Shown one piece after another: positions 52,115 through 59,246 of a stretch of DNA of 64,000 nucleotides. The notes below the pieces were generated by a model. That model was not told the origin of the DNA, searched no databases, and was given only the letters and a program-made list of their open reading frames with translations. Position numbers and translations under genes: made by a program. The stretch comes from Candidatus Kuenenia stuttgartensis (GTDB taxonomy: Bacteria; Planctomycetota; Phycisphaerae; Phycisphaerales; SM1A02), in the NCBI GenBank assembly GCA_945902075.1, contig CAMDMA010000019.1:1-64000 (forward strand), read 5' to 3'. Positions within the stretch are counted from its first letter, which is position 1, and every line of letters begins with the position of its first letter.

Positions 52115-52244
52115 TCAGGATCCCTTGAGAAAGTGGGCTGGCACAAGGGAGTCGTGCCGCGCCCTCCGAGATACCGCAATCTCTCATATTTTAAGCACTT
52201 CTGTCGACAAGTTCCGGTCGATTCGACCTGACCGCCATCAATTG

Positions 52245-52283
52245 AAAAACAACCACCCCCCGCCCAGTGTGGCGAGGGGTGGT
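52245..52283 (-). terminator. Terminator of the 52.4-54.0 kb WLMxG-repeat gene
   Basis: The stem is ACCACCCC/GGGGTGGT (52252-52259 with 52276-52283) plus CGCC/GGCG inside, with one mismatch. It is followed on the minus strand by TG and five T (52245-52249). It lies in the 303-base gene-free stretch 52115-52417, which otherwise holds only a short tandem repeat and likely promoter sequence for the gene downstream. Confidence 0.75.
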
Positions 52284-52387
52284 GGGTTGCATGGGTCGAC
52301 CGGAATCGTCGTCTAGCCGCGGTCCGGATGCGGAGTCCGGACCTTCAATCTGTGTGCGCTGCAATCCTTCAGCCGATCGTTCATTCC

Positions 52388-52431
52388 TTGATCGGCGTCC
52401 TTACTTGACCGGCGTCCTTACTTGATCGGCG
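52388..52431. repeat. 17-bp direct repeat spanning a stop codon
   Basis: TTGATCGGCGTCCTTAC (52388-52404) is repeated with one change (52405-52421) and then partly again (52422-52431). On the minus strand each full unit carries AAGTAA, so the stop codon and the sequence after it have been duplicated. Confidence 0.9.
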
Positions 52432-53968
52432 ACCACGAGAGCAGTGCGTTGCGGATGAAACCGCCGCCGTCCTTCGTGAGGCCGTTCATGAACCAGCCAT
52501 GCACGTCGCCGCTGGTGGAGTTGCGCCAGAGGAGATCATCCTTGCCATCGCCGTCGAGGTCAGGAGTGCCAACGATTGACCAATCGGTACCAACATTGTT
52601 GCTGATTCGACCGTCCGCGACGCGGGTGAGACCGTTGAGCAGCCAGCCGTGGACCGCGCCTGACGCCTCGTTGCGCCAAACGATATCTGAAGTTCCGTTT
52701 CCATCGAGGTCGGCGAGGCCAGACACAGCCCATTCCGGGTTGATGGTGTTTGAATTCGCGATTTGGCCTTGGCTCGCGATTGTGAGTCCGTCGATCTTCC
52801 ATCCCTCGATGCGGTTCAGGTTGTTGCGCCACAAGAGATCGGACTTGCCGTCGCCATCAATGTCGCCCATGCCGAGGAATGAAAGCCCCGAGGCGTCCCC
52901 GATGGTTCCGGCGCTGCTTCGGACGAGACCATCCATGATCCACGCATGAACCATTCCGGAAGTCTCGTGACGGAACACGCAGTCCGCGGTGCCGTTGCCG
53001 TCGATGTCGCCTGCGCCGAGGAACTTCCAGGCCGCATTGATCGCGCCTGAAATTGCACCCTGCTCAAGAACTGTCGCGCCATCCATGAGCCAAGCGCTGT
53101 AGACGCCCGTTGCAGGATTGAGCCATACGAGGTCAGCGCGTTGGTCTGCGTTGAGGTCGCCCGAGCCAACAACCATCGCCCCGGCGACGGGAGTTGCGGA
53201 GGTGGGACCGTTCGCGGTGCGAGTCAAACCGTCCATCGTCCAGAGTGCCGCGCGGCTCGAATCGCCATTGATCCAGCAGATGTCACTCTTGCCGTCGCCG
53301 TTAAAGTCGTTGCGCACCGAGGGCGGGACAAGCTGCGCTGGAAGCGCGTATTGCACGTGGTCAACGCCAATCGGAATTTCTGCCTGCACGCTCATGCTGA
53401 GCACGTCTAGCGCAGAAGCAAATCCGATGAATGTATCGTCGGTTGCGTTTCCATCTTGGCTCAGCACGGGAAACGACGAACTTGCCATGCTTCCGTCGGC
53501 AAACGAAACGGTCACAGTGATCGTCACCGGAATGATGTTTCCGTTGATGTCTTCAAGACCGTTTGCGTTTGTGATCACCACGCCAACCTCGGTTGGCGAG
53601 CCGCCGAGTACCTTCGGAGAAAAGGCAAAGGTCGCCGAGCCGGGAGCAAACGGCGGGAGCCACGAGCCGAGGCTGAGGCTCTTGCCGAGCGAGCCGCTTC
53701 CGTCGAGGGACTGGTCGTCGCCATCGACGGAGTTTCCCGCACCAACAATCGCCGGACCTGTGATCGACAAGCCTTCGCTTTCGGCGCCAAGTTCGAAATT
53801 GTTGAGGATGAGCGTGTTCGAGACGAACGGACTCTCGAGTCCGTCGCGGTATCCGTCCACTCGAATAAAGCCCGAGGTCGTACCTCCGGCGAGTGCGATC
53901 GACGAGACGAGGCCCGTTGACAGAATTCCAAGACGGACAGCGTTCGCAGTCTGGATTCGATTCTTCAT
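52418..53968 (-). CDS. Secreted WLMxG-repeat (FG-GAP/VCBS-like) protein
   Basis: 516 residues. A signal peptide (LGILSTGLVSSIALAGG) is followed by a beta-rich domain up to about residue 215. After that come about six repeats of roughly 50 residues, for example RNDFNGDGKSDICW and AALWTMDGLTRTANG, down to the final GDVHGWFMNGLTK and GFIRNALLSW. The fold is probably a propeller with calcium in each DxDGDG loop. It is one of three adjacent genes with the same terminal repeat, likely products of gene duplication. Its stop codon lies within the 17-bp direct repeat. An SD-like AAAGGGAG precedes the start. Confidence 0.83.
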   Translation of the reverse strand: MKNRIQTANAVRLGILSTGLVSSIALAGGTTSGFIRVDGYRDGLESPFVSNTLILNNFELGAESEGLSITGPAIVGAGNSVDGDDQSLDGSGSLGKSLSLGSWLPPFAPGSATFAFSPKVLGGSPTEVGVVITNANGLEDINGNIIPVTITVTVSFADGSMASSSFPVLSQDGNATDDTFIGFASALDVLSMSVQAEIPIGVDHVQYALPAQLVPPSVRNDFNGDGKSDICWINGDSSRAALWTMDGLTRTANGPTSATPVAGAMVVGSGDLNADQRADLVWLNPATGVYSAWLMDGATVLEQGAISGAINAAWKFLGAGDIDGNGTADCVFRHETSGMVHAWIMDGLVRSSAGTIGDASGLSFLGMGDIDGDGKSDLLWRNNLNRIEGWKIDGLTIASQGQIANSNTINPEWAVSGLADLDGNGTSDIVWRNEASGAVHGWLLNGLTRVADGRISNNVGTDWSIVGTPDLDGDGKDDLLWRNSTSGDVHGWFMNGLTKDGGGFIRNALLSWSPIK

Positions 53969-54283
53969 TTGTGCATGCTCCCTTTTCGTTCCCTATTTCG
54001 CGTCATTCTTTCGCGTCGTGGCCCTCCGCGGACACGACACGACAATTCCGCGCACACCTCGCGGACCTGATCCGCAGTGCGTGCGTGAGATCTTCCCTGA
54101 CCTCAACGAAGACGATCCCTCGAGAGGCAGAGTACACGATCCGCTTGGGTAAATCCCTCGCGACACCATGGTTCTTCAATGTGTCACCGATTTACGCCTC
54201 GTCGAGGAAAGCAGGCGTCTCGACGAAATTTTGCGTTCAGCCTCGAAGGAGATATCCCTTCCAACCGCTCCAGATCAAACTCG
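53969..54283. other. Gene-free stretch between a repeat-protein gene and the sigma-54 regulator gene
   Basis: No gene is seen in these 315 bases. Two hairpins stand out: 54015-54038 (GTCGTG/CACGAC) and 54050-54082 (GCGCAC/GTGCGT outside GCGGA/TCCGC). They may shape the leader of the leftward repeat-protein mRNA. I see no sigma-54 element here. Confidence 0.5.
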
Positions 54284-55762
54284 TCAGCCGACGTCGCCAT
54301 ACGCGCGAAGTCCGAGATCACGCATCTTCCGATAAAGCGTCGTTCGATTGATCCCAAGTGCCTGCGCTGCCTTCGATCGGTTCCAGTTGCTCGCCTCAAG
54401 TGCGAGAAGAATCGCAGCTCGTTCGGGGTCGCGCAACATGTTCGAGAGTGAACGCATCGACTCGGAGGTCTCAAGATTTGCGGACCTTATGGGAATCGAA
54501 CACTGGTCGACTTCGTGCGATTCGAAGTCGTTCGCCCGTGATGGCCGCGCGTCGGCGAGGCGCTCGGGGAGATGGTTCGAGTCAATTCGTGCGCCGTCGC
54601 ACACGATGGTCGCGCGCTCAATCGCGTTCTCAAGCTCGCGAACATTGCCGGGCCACGAGTACGAATTGAGAACCGCAATCGCTGCTGGTGTAAAGCCGAG
54701 GATTGTTCGATTGATCTCAGCAGATTTCGCAGCAAGAAAGTGTGTCGCGAGCGCGATGACATCGTCGGGTCGATCGCGCAGCGGGGGCAGATTGATCGGA
54801 AGCACGTGTACGCGATAAAAGAGATCCTGACGAAAAATTCCCTGCTCCACGAGTCGCTCGAGCGGTTGGTTCGACGCAACGATCACGCGCACATCAACAG
54901 CAATGGTCTCATCGCTTCCGACTGGCTCGAATCGCTTTTCTTGTAGGACTCGCAACAGTTTCAACTGCATCACAGGTGATGCGGAGTTAATCTCGTCAAG
55001 GAAGATAGTGCCGCCATTTGCAGCAAGAAATCGTCCCTTTTTGTCGGCGTGCGCTCCGGTGAATGCACCTTTCACGTGGCCGAACAACTCGCTTTCGAGC
55101 AGAGATTCTGGAATCGATCCACACGCAAGTTCGACAAACGGCATCGCGCTGCGGGGCGACGATGCGTGAATAGCTCGGGCAAGCGTGCTCTTTCCAGTTC
55201 CAGTTTCGCCCTGAATGAGAACAGTCGACCGCACACTGCTTGCCGAGCGCGCGAGTTCAAGCGCGAGGCGCAACTTTTCGCTCGATCCAATCACAACGGA
55301 AAGCGCGTCGCTGGTTGGCCGCGCGGATGTGCGGCTTCGCAGTGCGAGAGCTGAGCGGGACGCAGCCTGAAAAATCACATCAAGAAGTTCGTGCTCTAAG
55401 AACGGCTTGAGCACGATGTCGGCCGCTCCTGCACGCAGCCAGCGCAGCGCGTTGGCTGCGGTGACATCCGCTCCGACCAGTACGATCGCTGCGTTTGGCG
55501 CTGCGGTTCGGATCTCGGCGAGAAACTCAACCACCCCACGATGGAGTGACCCGACATCAGTGATGACGACGCTTGCAAGCACGGAGCGGGCTCGTGCACA
55601 AGCTTCAGCGGGATTGCGCTCGCAGTGGCATGTGTAACCCGCGTGATCGAGCATCCGCGCAACAGCGAGGGAGGTGTGGACATCCGCATCAAGCACCACG
55701 ACCTGCATCGCGGCCGTCGCGCCCGCCGATGTCTCGGGGGAATCACTTCGAGATGAAGACAT
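54284..55762 (-). CDS. Sigma-54-dependent response regulator, NtrC family
   Basis: About 492 residues from the ATG at 55762. The order is receiver (about 19-135), AAA+ sigma-54 interaction domain (about 155-390), and Fis-type DNA-binding helix-turn-helix at the C-terminus. The receiver has the acidic pair in VVLDADVH, phosphoacceptor Asp69 in VVITDVG and Lys119 in VLKPF. The activator domain has Walker A GETGTGKS (185-192), the sigma-54 contact loop GAFTGA (232-237) and Walker B GTIFLDEI (251-258). The HTH reads NRSKAAQALGINRTTLYRKM. No histidine kinase is adjacent. It is divergent from a Met/Gly-rich EF-hand gene that has a sigma-54-like promoter. Confidence 0.93.
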   Translation of the reverse strand: MSSSRSDSPETSAGATAAMQVVVLDADVHTSLAVARMLDHAGYTCHCERNPAEACARARSVLASVVITDVGSLHRGVVEFLAEIRTAAPNAAIVLVGADVTAANALRWLRAGAADIVLKPFLEHELLDVIFQAASRSALALRSRTSARPTSDALSVVIGSSEKLRLALELARSASSVRSTVLIQGETGTGKSTLARAIHASSPRSAMPFVELACGSIPESLLESELFGHVKGAFTGAHADKKGRFLAANGGTIFLDEINSASPVMQLKLLRVLQEKRFEPVGSDETIAVDVRVIVASNQPLERLVEQGIFRQDLFYRVHVLPINLPPLRDRPDDVIALATHFLAAKSAEINRTILGFTPAAIAVLNSYSWPGNVRELENAIERATIVCDGARIDSNHLPERLADARPSRANDFESHEVDQCSIPIRSANLETSESMRSLSNMLRDPERAAILLALEASNWNRSKAAQALGINRTTLYRKMRDLGLRAYGDVG

Positions 55763-56019
55763 CGCCTTGTTCGGACCTCCGACGTGTCCATCGGCACGGC
55801 GAGGGGCGAAGCCGAGTTCGAGCACCGAATTCGATTGAGGAGGAATTATCTGGAACCACCCGGCAACGAGCCCGACGAAGGAACTTCTCAAAAATGATTC
55901 GGCGATTGCCATATCTGCCGTCCGCCGACGTTCACCGACAAGTGGCTTCGCCACGCCAGCGGGATTCCCCGTATCTTTGAGCCCGACGCTCTGCGCATGC
56001 ATATGGCCTTGTTTGGAAG

Positions 56020-56038
56020 GGCCTCAGGTAGAGAGGCC
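56020..56038. promoter_or_regulatory. Candidate activator site (inverted repeat)
   Basis: GGCCTC-N7-GAGGCC is a perfect inverted repeat. Its centre is about 90 bases before the start site expected from the sigma-54 element, a usual place for an enhancer. The regulator gene is next to it. Confidence 0.4.
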
Positions 56039-56094
56039 GCGGAGTATGTGTCAGTTACCAGATTGCTTTCTTGTTCGATTGAGCCGGTCTCCGA

Positions 56095-56110
56095 TGGCAG
56101 GCTCATCGCT
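56095..56110 (+). promoter_or_regulatory. Candidate sigma-54 (-24/-12) promoter
   Basis: TGGCAGGCTCATCGCT has GG and GC exactly ten bases apart. It differs from the consensus TGGCACGN4TTGCW at two of the twelve defined positions. The start site would fall near 56121, about 20 bases before the EF-hand protein's ATG. It lies in the 379-base gap 55763-56141, which holds no gene. Confidence 0.5.
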
Positions 56111-56141
56111 TTAGACAACATCCACAGGTTTTGGAGCCAGA

Positions 56142-57935
56142 ATGTTCATGAAGTTCACCGCCGTCTCCCTCCGCTCAGCGATCCTCGCTGGCGCCACGCT
56201 CCTCGTTGGCGAGTCGCTTGTCTTCGCGCAGGCTGAACCCCCGTCAGGAAGTGGCGGACAACAGCAGGGTCAAAATCCGGGTCAAAATCCGGGTCAGGGC
56301 CGGGGCCAGGGTGGCGGCATGGGTGGAGGCATGGGTCGAGGCATGGGTCGAGGCATGGGCGGCATGGGCGGCATGGGCCGCGGAATGCAGGACGTGCGCG
56401 AGGCGCTTGAACCCGACTTTGCCCGCGGCGATGTTCGCATCTTCGTCCGTCAACTCGCGTTGACCGAAGATCAGAGCGGCGTCCTAGAGACGCTCATCGT
56501 CGATTACGAAACGCAGTACGAGCCGGAGTCCAACGCGATTCAGACCGCAATGTCAGAAATCGGCCGCACGATGATGCGCTCATTCATGACCCCTGAGCGC
56601 CAGGAGCAAATGCGCCAGACTTGGGAATCGATCCAAGCAGAAATGAAAGAGGCTGAGGCCGCGGGCGCGATGGATGAAGAGGCGCGTGGCGCGTTTATTC
56701 GCGAGCGCATGCAGAAGGCATCTGAGAAATTCGCTGCTGCAGCGGAGACCTCTGGAATTGATGCCGAGATCAAGGCGGCGATGGGCCAGTTGCTCGAAAA
56801 GATGGAGGAGTGGCAGTCGCGTAAGGCGCTTCTTCGCGACAATTTCGCATCTGGGCTGAAGGCAGTCCTCGATGACGACCAACTGTCGCAGTGGCCCGCT
56901 TTCGAACGGTTTCTGAATCGTGAAAAGACTTTGCCGCGTGGCCGGATCTCCGGCGAGAATGTGAACCTTTTCTTGGTGGTCGATGAGCTTCGGCTCCCGC
57001 CGGAAGAGTTCGCCAAGGTCGAACCGATGTTCAACGATTACGAGGGTCGGCTCGATGCTGCACTTCGCGCCCGAAACTCGTACCTCGAGGAGTCGATGCC
57101 GCGGCTCTTCAAGTCGATCAAGGATGCCGATGCAAACGATGCAGGCCGTATCTTTGAGCGTCAAGCGGAACTTCGCGGCGCCGTCCGCGATGTGAATGAG
57201 GAATTCCGCACCGCGATGGTCGGCGCACTCGGGGAGAGCACTTGGTCGAAGCAACTCGACAAGGCCGTTCTTGCCGCTGGTTGGGACCGCATCTATCGTG
57301 CAACCGCGACCGACCGCATGTTTGAAGAAGCGATGAAACTCGAGGACCTCGACCCGGCAGTTTTGCAGTCGGTCGTCGATCTTTTCGGGCAGTACCGCAT
57401 GGAACTCACTCCGATCAACGATCGGCTGAAGAACCTCGCCCGCACAGAGGAACCCGCGCAGATCGTTCGCGACGGGGAACGTTTTGTCGGAATGATTTCG
57501 CAGGGCATCGCCGGTATGGCCCGCAACATGGGTCGTGGTGGACCGGGTGGTGCCGATGGCGCGGAAGATCCATCGCGCAAAGTCTTCGATGAGCGAAACG
57601 CCCTCGGCGAGCGCTACCAAGATCGGCTGAAGGCCCTCCTTACCCCAGAGCAGTGGGAGAAGTTGCCGAAGGGCCGTGGCCAAGGTCGCGGAGGGCAGGG
57701 TGGTGATGGCGGCTTCGGCGGCCAGGGCGGAATGCAGCGCATCCTCGACCGACTTCCAGAAGAGCAGCGCAAGCAGTTTATGGATCGCGTTGACAAGAAC
57801 AAGAACGGAGAGATCGACGAGGATGAGCGTCAGGCGGTTGGGGAGTACATGCGCGAGCAAATGGGCAACATGGGCGGCGGACGCGGCGGTCGCGGTGGTG
57901 CTGGTGGCGCCGGCGGCGCTGCGGGCGAGGTGTAA
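56142..57935 (+). CDS. Secreted Met/Gly-rich protein with C-terminal EF-hand
   Basis: 597 residues. A signal peptide (to about residue 28) leads to a low-complexity region (about 31-82) of QNPG and then GGMGRGM repeats, which may bind metal or stay unfolded. Residues about 90-470 are helical with an LTxxQ-like stretch (LALTEDQSGVLETLIVDYE) and periodic charged helices, somewhat like Spy/CpxP-type helical proteins. A calcium EF-hand loop DKNKNGEIDEDE lies near residue 555, and the end is Gly-rich again. GGAG is placed five bases before the ATG at 56142. It is divergent from the sigma-54 activator. The family is not recognised with certainty. Confidence 0.82.
   Translation: MFMKFTAVSLRSAILAGATLLVGESLVFAQAEPPSGSGGQQQGQNPGQNPGQGRGQGGGMGGGMGRGMGRGMGGMGGMGRGMQDVREALEPDFARGDVRIFVRQLALTEDQSGVLETLIVDYETQYEPESNAIQTAMSEIGRTMMRSFMTPERQEQMRQTWESIQAEMKEAEAAGAMDEEARGAFIRERMQKASEKFAAAAETSGIDAEIKAAMGQLLEKMEEWQSRKALLRDNFASGLKAVLDDDQLSQWPAFERFLNREKTLPRGRISGENVNLFLVVDELRLPPEEFAKVEPMFNDYEGRLDAALRARNSYLEESMPRLFKSIKDADANDAGRIFERQAELRGAVRDVNEEFRTAMVGALGESTWSKQLDKAVLAAGWDRIYRATATDRMFEEAMKLEDLDPAVLQSVVDLFGQYRMELTPINDRLKNLARTEEPAQIVRDGERFVGMISQGIAGMARNMGRGGPGGADGAEDPSRKVFDERNALGERYQDRLKALLTPEQWEKLPKGRGQGRGGQGGDGGFGGQGGMQRILDRLPEEQRKQFMDRVDKNKNGEIDEDERQAVGEYMREQMGNMGGGRGGRGGAGGAGGAAGEV
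56268..56382. repeat. In-frame short tandem repeats coding the Gly/Met-rich segment
   Basis: A 12-bp unit around GTCAAAATCCGG is present twice (from 56268). From 56317 there are 12-bp units of the GGCATGGGTCGA type, then 9-bp units of GGCATGGGC. All unit lengths are multiples of three, so copy-number changes keep the frame. Confidence 0.85.
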
Positions 57936-57992
57936 GCCTCGGCACTCCGCGAGCACACGCCCGACACACGGGAGAATTTACGCAACACCTTG

Positions 57993-58032
57993 AGGGACGC
58001 GCGCGGATCACCGCGCGCGTCCCTTCGTTCTT
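57993..58032 (+). terminator. Terminator of the EF-hand protein gene
   Basis: A perfect 14-bp GC-rich stem (57993-58006 with 58011-58024) has the loop ATCA and is followed by TCGTTCTT. It separates the EF-hand gene from the serine acetyltransferase gene. Confidence 0.85.
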
Positions 58033-58069
58033 AGAGGTTCAATGCGACACAGTCGCTATCTTCTCGCGG

Positions 58070-58912
58070 ATGCCCCAAGATCTGCTCAGCGCCCGCGTGG
58101 CACATCTCGTGCCGCTCGCGACGAGTTCGGTACTCGTCGCGCCCCCAAGCGAGCGTTGCCTTGTGGAAACGATGCATGCGCTCCGCGCGCTTGTTTTCCC
58201 CGAACTCCGGTCGGTTGGCGAATCGGGTGACGCAGTGGCGCAGTTGGTCGCCTCCGGGTTCGCTCAGCTCATCGCTGAAGCCTTCGCCGCGGCTTCGCGC
58301 ACGGAAGATGGCACCACCACGACCGACCAGTTTCTCGCGCACGTACCTTTGCTGGCAGCAAGGCTCAAGCAAGACGTCACTGCGGCCTATCGCGGCGATC
58401 CTGCCGCCCAGAGCGAGCTTGAGGTCATCGTCTGCTATCCGGGTATCAGGGCACTCTTCGTCCATCGATTCGCCCACGCGCTTGATGCACTCGGTGTTCC
58501 ACTTCTCCCGCGCATGATGAGCGAGTACGCCCATCGCGAGACAGGAATAGATATCCATCCGTCCGCGCAGATTGGCGCGGAACTGTTCATCGACCATGGA
58601 ACGGGCGTCGTCATAGGTCAGACAGCGGTGATTGGCGAGCGCTGTCGGATCTACCAGGGCGTCACGCTCGGTGCCAAGAGTTTCGAGCGTGAGCCCGATG
58701 GATCGCTGCGGCGCGGGTACAAACGCCATCCAACTCTCGAGGATGATGTCATCGTCTACGCAGGCGCAACGATCCTCGGCGGCGACACGGTGATCGGCCG
58801 AGGTTCGGTGGTCGCGGGTGGTGTCTTTCTCACGAGAAGCGTCCCTCCCGGACATCTCGCGACCGGCCCTAGGCTCGAGCTCCGGGTGCTGTCGATGGAT
58901 GGTTCGATCTAG
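58070..58912 (+). CDS. cysE: Serine O-acetyltransferase
   Basis: 280 residues. The enzyme makes O-acetylserine from serine and acetyl-CoA, the first step of cysteine synthesis. The N-terminal helical part (about 1-160) ends in the family stretch YPGIRALFVHRFAHAL and YAHRETGIDIHP. It is followed by left-handed beta-helix hexapeptide repeats: AQIGAELFIDHGTGVVIGQ, then GERCRIYQGVTLGAKS. The catalytic His-Asp setting (DIHP, FIDHGTG) is present. The long N-terminus fits the EpsC-type subgroup. It comes after a strong terminator, so it has its own promoter. The mRNA start is not clear. Confidence 0.92.
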   Translation: MPQDLLSARVAHLVPLATSSVLVAPPSERCLVETMHALRALVFPELRSVGESGDAVAQLVASGFAQLIAEAFAAASRTEDGTTTTDQFLAHVPLLAARLKQDVTAAYRGDPAAQSELEVIVCYPGIRALFVHRFAHALDALGVPLLPRMMSEYAHRETGIDIHPSAQIGAELFIDHGTGVVIGQTAVIGERCRIYQGVTLGAKSFEREPDGSLRRGYKRHPTLEDDVIVYAGATILGGDTVIGRGSVVAGGVFLTRSVPPGHLATGPRLELRVLSMDGSI

Positions 58913-59246
58913 GCTCGTGACCCAGTTTGTGGCCATGTTCACGTCCAAGTTCGCGGCCTAGCGCATGTTCGGGAATGTGAGTCCAAGTCGCCCGATTCCG
59001 ACATTTGCGCATCGAATCTTGCGGGCTAGTGGATGTCGAAGCGGGGGCAATCTCGCGCGAAAGTGCGGGTTATCGCGCGCGTCAGGGTTGAATCGAAGCT
59101 GGCTCTATGCGTTGACCGAACCTCTTGCGTCGAACTGACGTAGCGCATCAACTCAACGGCAAGCCTACAAAATTGCCACTTCCGAGGGGAAGTGTGTCGA
59201 TACCTGACCGCGCCGCTCGGGCGGCATCCTGATCTGGAAAGCCAAC
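58913..59246. other. Gene-free stretch upstream of the RCC1/VCBS gene
   Basis: No gene is seen in these 334 bases. The part near the next gene has two clear hairpins, 59177-59194 (CACTTCC/GGAAGTG) and one near 59207-59222 (GCCGC/GCGGC). They would lie in its mRNA leader. No confident -35/-10 pair or sigma-54 element is found. Confidence 0.5.

Noticed and set aside
52140-52165. TGGCAC at the head of a possible sigma-54 promoter.
   Set aside because: There is no GC at the required ten-base spacing. The sequence is better read as a small hairpin, GGCAC/GTGCC.
56580-57956. 458-residue open frame antisense to the EF-hand protein gene.
   Set aside because: It lacks a signal or domain, runs into the terminator region, and mirrors the codon pattern of the real gene.
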